A stretch of DNA of 36,373 bases from Psychrobacter nivimaris (GTDB lineage Bacteria; Pseudomonadota; Gammaproteobacteria; Pseudomonadales; Moraxellaceae): positions 1-36,373 of the forward strand of contig NZ_VZIZ01000010.1 in assembly GCF_009812035.1 (NCBI RefSeq). The letters are read 5' to 3'. A model generated the notes under the pieces. The model had not been told where the DNA came from, ran no database searches, and saw nothing but the letters and a program-made list of their open reading frames with translations. Below, piece after piece: positions 35,763-36,373 of this stretch; position 1 is the stretch's first letter; every line of letters starts with the position of its first letter. A program made the position numbers and the translations under genes.

Positions 35763-36147
35763 CACATTTAGAGCATAGCAGTCTGGAGTATTGCTATGTT
35801 CGCTTTAAACATTAGCCATTAACTTCTAATGAGTTAGGTTTTTCGAATACCAAAAATATTGATATCAGGAAATTTGGCTTAACCGTTTCCGTATTTGCAC
35901 TCTTTATCAATCAGCTAGTCATTCGCGTTTTTATAAATATCTTGTTTACGATGCTTACCGATAAAGCCTAAATACGCTGTCATTTAACCAAACATTACGC
36001 CAATACCTAACATGCCTTTGATTGCGCATGCCCTCGTAACAATCGCAACCTTTCTTCAAGTTTCATAAATCTACTTAATACTAGAATCATTTATCATTCT
36101 CTTTGTCGATAGAGTAAAGCTTTATCACGATAGTTCATTTAACACTA
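35763..36147. other. Intergenic, apparently decayed DNA
   Basis: No intact gene is visible. On the minus strand, from about 36046 down to 35840, one frame reads as protein-like sequence (GMLGIGVMFG, MTAYLGFIGKHRKQDIYKNA, LIDKECKYGNG). It is broken by three stops (TAA, TAG, TAA). On the plus strand a 50-codon hydrophobic frame (35819-35971) has no early start codon. Either may be the remnant of a small membrane protein gene. I see no terminator hairpin after rlmA. Confidence 0.35.
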
Positions 36148-36373
36148 TGAACCGCCCCGACTTTATCGGAGAGTGATTTACTTGAGTCAGGCAGCGATGC
36201 CTGACAGGGTTAAATTATCATAATACCGCTTTTCAAAATCAAAAGGTGACACATAACCAATCGTACTATGCAGTCGTGTTTTATTAAACCAGTCCACCCA
36301 CTCAAGGGTTGCCAGTTCAACATCGTTCACACCAGACCAGCTCTCTTTCAAATAATGAATGACCTCAGACTTA
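36148..36373 (-). mobile_element. IS3-family insertion sequence, right-hand part, cut by the window edge
   Basis: A terminal inverted repeat starting TGAACCGCCCCGACTTTATC (from 36148) lies 39 bp beyond the stop of a transposase gene that runs off the window. TGAACCGCCCCG termini are familiar to me from IS3-family elements. The other inverted repeat and most of the element lie outside, so length and target duplication cannot be checked. Confidence 0.8.
36187..36372 (-). CDS. IS3-family transposase OrfB, C-terminal 61 residues (partial)
   Basis: The minus strand reads KSEVIHYLKESWSGV, then LEWVDWFNKTRLHSTIGYVS and PFDFEKRYYDNLT, ending in TGA at 36187. The WVDWFNxxRLHSxIGYxSPxxFE pattern is the hallmark of the end of the IS3 OrfB integrase core, just after the catalytic Glu. 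That Glu, the two Asp residues, orfA and the frameshift site all lie beyond the window edge. Partial only because the window ends; no damage is seen in the visible part. Confidence 0.92.
   Translation of the reverse strand, partial: KSEVIHYLKESWSGVNDVELATLEWVDWFNKTRLHSTIGYVSPFDFEKRYYDNLTLSGIAA

Overview
The window is a bacterial chromosome segment, most likely from Psychrobacter or a close relative in the Moraxellaceae (Gammaproteobacteria). That call is inferred from protein character and gene order: a dcw cluster that starts at rsmH without mraZ and breaks off after mraY, and homologues carrying low-complexity tails. No 16S gene is present to confirm it. Most of the window is housekeeping DNA. 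The clearest mobile DNA is at the two edges.

Positions 1-5059 are the tnsA-proximal ('right') end of a Tn7-family transposon in the standard attTn7 position. All genes run leftwards: tnsA, tnsB, tnsC, then a tnsD cut off after about 82 codons by what looks like an insertion-sequence end (terminal base about 52). The transposon terminus, four TnsB-type 20-bp repeats, a promoter and a hairpin that could hide the tnsA ribosome-binding site are all visible. The terminus lies 24 bp beyond the glmS stop codon.

Positions 5084-12869 are leftward housekeeping genes: glmS and glmU (UDP-GlcNAc synthesis), then ribH-nusB-thiL-pgpA (read right to left: pgpA, thiL, nusB, ribH) and hisF. A small AT-rich orphan membrane gene (12946-13515) separates these from a rightward set: thrB-type homoserine kinase, a DUF2007-like protein and a YafJ-like amidotransferase. 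Next come ychJ-like and ydjM-like genes (leftward), a DUF3025-like gene and acnA (rightward), a LysE/RhtB exporter (leftward), tRNA-Glu(UUC), tRNA-Ala(GGC), two small orphan genes and gltX (all leftward).

Positions 25994-34675 are the first part of the dcw cluster (rsmH, ftsL, ftsI, murE, murF, mraY), which supplies peptidoglycan precursors and the septal transpeptidase. It ends at a strong terminator followed by rlmA. An unusual 432-bp spacer separates rsmH from ftsL. The window ends in about 385 bp of apparently decayed DNA followed by an IS3-family element (inverted repeat plus the 3' end of its transposase gene) that runs off the edge. Both window edges lie in IS elements, as expected for contig ends.

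I see no CRISPR array and no clearly new defence system. The least ordinary features are the layout of the Tn7 end and its regulation, and the broken tnsD.
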